NCBI GenBank assembly: GCA_023409955.1
Contig: JAEYQQ010000171.1
Span: forward strand, 1 to 13,970
Reading direction: 5' to 3'
Source of the DNA: Bacillota bacterium
GTDB lineage: Bacteria > Bacillota > Clostridia > Christensenellales > Aristaeellaceae
DNA length: 13,970 nt
The notes beneath the pieces were generated by a model. The model made no database searches, had not been told where the DNA came from, and saw only the letters and a list, made by a program, of their open reading frames with translations. The number at the start of each line of letters is the position of its first letter. The first letter of the stretch is position 1. The position numbers and the translations under genes are program-made. Of this stretch, positions 13,065 to 13,970 are shown piece by piece.

Positions 13065-13970
13065 AAAAGGCACCTACCGTCAATACGCTGGCCCTGGGCA
13101 GCATACGCACAAGAAGGCGTCAATATGCAACACTGGTGGCTGGCATCATGCTTGCCATTTTCTTTACATCCTCTATGCTGCTCATCGGACAGAGTATTTT
13201 TCATACCTATCAGGAGCGCCATTACCGCCAGGTAGGCAGGCAGGATGCCGCTTTGCTGGACGCGGAGGAGGTATCCCCACAGGCATTGCTGGAAAGCGGA
13301 TACGTGAAAAGTGTCGGCAATGTTTTCATCATCGGCGAAACAGAAGGCAGCCAAATCGCCATCGCCTATTATGACGAACCGGGGGAGGCAATGGCTTACA
13401 GGCAGTGTGTGCAGGGCCGCATGCCCGAGGCTGTGGGTGAAATCGCGGTGGAGCGCGCTAAGCTCCAGCGTCTGCGGCCAAATGCCGAATTGGGCGATGT
13501 ATTGACGCTGTCGCTAAAGGTGCCGGACGGGAACGGTTATTTGCCGGAATCGGTCACAAAAACATATACACTGGTAGGCATTCTTTCTGACCAGGCTATG
13601 TATATGTTGGGATACTCGCGCTGGAGCCCCATGAACTATTTGAAATATCCCGCCGCGGTGGTATATCGCGGTGAACAGGTGGAGGTCGGCGGGAGGCCCG
13701 TGGTACACCGCCTTTTGCAGCTTGCGCCGAACGTTACAAATGAAGAGTTCAACGCATATGCCAAAAACACGCTGCATCATGACTGGACAGATTATTTCAG
13801 GTTCGACCTGATTTATGATTATTATGAAAGCAGTATCGTGCTGATCTTTGTTGGTATATTGGGAGCGGTGCTGATCCTTGTGGCGTGCATGGGGATCATA
13901 GGCGCGTTTTCCATGATGCTCTCTGACCGCCGCGCCCAGATCGGCATGCTGCGCGCCGTTGGGGCAACCC
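13061..13970 (+). CDS. FtsX/MacB-type ABC permease, 5' part (runs off the right edge)
   Basis: Open for 303 codons from ATG 13061 to the window end with no stop. Its start shares ATGA with the stop of the ATPase gene, so the two are translationally coupled. An N-terminal membrane segment lies at about 22-43 (YATLVAGIMLAIFFTSSMLL), preceded by a basic stretch (RTRRRQ). A large extracytoplasmic domain of about 210 residues follows (about 45-255). The second membrane segment is about 259-283, followed by SDRRAQIGMLRAVGAT, the conserved FtsX-domain motif that contacts the ATPase. Further membrane segments, expected from the family, lie beyond the window. The long outer domain between helices 1 and 2 is like MacB rather than like BceB, whose large loop lies later in the chain. 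Confidence 0.9.
   Translation, partial: MKKAPTVNTLALGSIRTRRRQYATLVAGIMLAIFFTSSMLLIGQSIFHTYQERHYRQVGRQDAALLDAEEVSPQALLESGYVKSVGNVFIIGETEGSQIAIAYYDEPGEAMAYRQCVQGRMPEAVGEIAVERAKLQRLRPNAELGDVLTLSLKVPDGNGYLPESVTKTYTLVGILSDQAMYMLGYSRWSPMNYLKYPAAVVYRGEQVEVGGRPVVHRLLQLAPNVTNEEFNAYAKNTLHHDWTDYFRFDLIYDYYESSIVLIFVGILGAVLILVACMGIIGAFSMMLSDRRAQIGMLRAVGAT

Overview
The window looks like a chromosomal segment of a Gram-positive, probably clostridial (Firmicutes) bacterium. The reasons are strong AGGAGG-type Shine-Dalgarno sites, sigma-A-like TTGACA/TATAAT promoters, GTG and TTG starts, hairpin-plus-U terminators, and a response regulator/histidine kinase/ABC/FtsX module of the type common in that phylum. 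No RNA gene, CRISPR array, insertion sequence or phage gene was found. The taxonomic call is an inference.

Layout. (1) Bases 1-293, minus strand: 5' part of a gene for an exported protein with a TTG start. (2) 428-1573, plus: an exported, propeller-like protein of unknown function, with its own promoter and terminator. (3) 1885-6278, plus: an ABC importer operon in the order ATPase, permease, permease, solute-binding protein, closed by a strong terminator. (4) 8865-6634, minus, convergent with the importer: a two-gene operon for a glycerol-1-phosphate-dehydrogenase-like enzyme and a TIM-barrel sugar isomerase/epimerase. (5) 9063-10531, plus, divergent from (4): a DeoR-family regulator and a ribulose-/allulose-phosphate 3-epimerase, closed by a terminator. 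(6) 10760 to the right edge, plus: OmpR-type response regulator, small histidine kinase, MacB/LolD-type ATPase and an FtsX-type permease cut by the window end.

How the parts fit. Groups 3-5 look like one uptake-and-catabolism locus. By eye the binding protein aligns with E. coli UgpB and keeps all seven residues I recall as contacting glycerol phosphate in UgpB. The neighbouring dehydrogenase belongs to the AraM/EgsA family, which interconverts sn-glycerol-1-phosphate and dihydroxyacetone phosphate. No kinase is present, which fits a substrate that enters already phosphorylated. The importer promoter and the dehydrogenase promoter share a TTTGATC element exactly 42 bases before an identical TTGACAAAGT -35 region, suggesting co-regulation, most simply by the DeoR protein encoded between. 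The most interesting hypothesis is a route that scavenges sn-glycerol-1-phosphate (the archaeal-lipid enantiomer) or a related polyol phosphate; this is unproven. Group 6 is a separate signal-transduction/efflux-type module.
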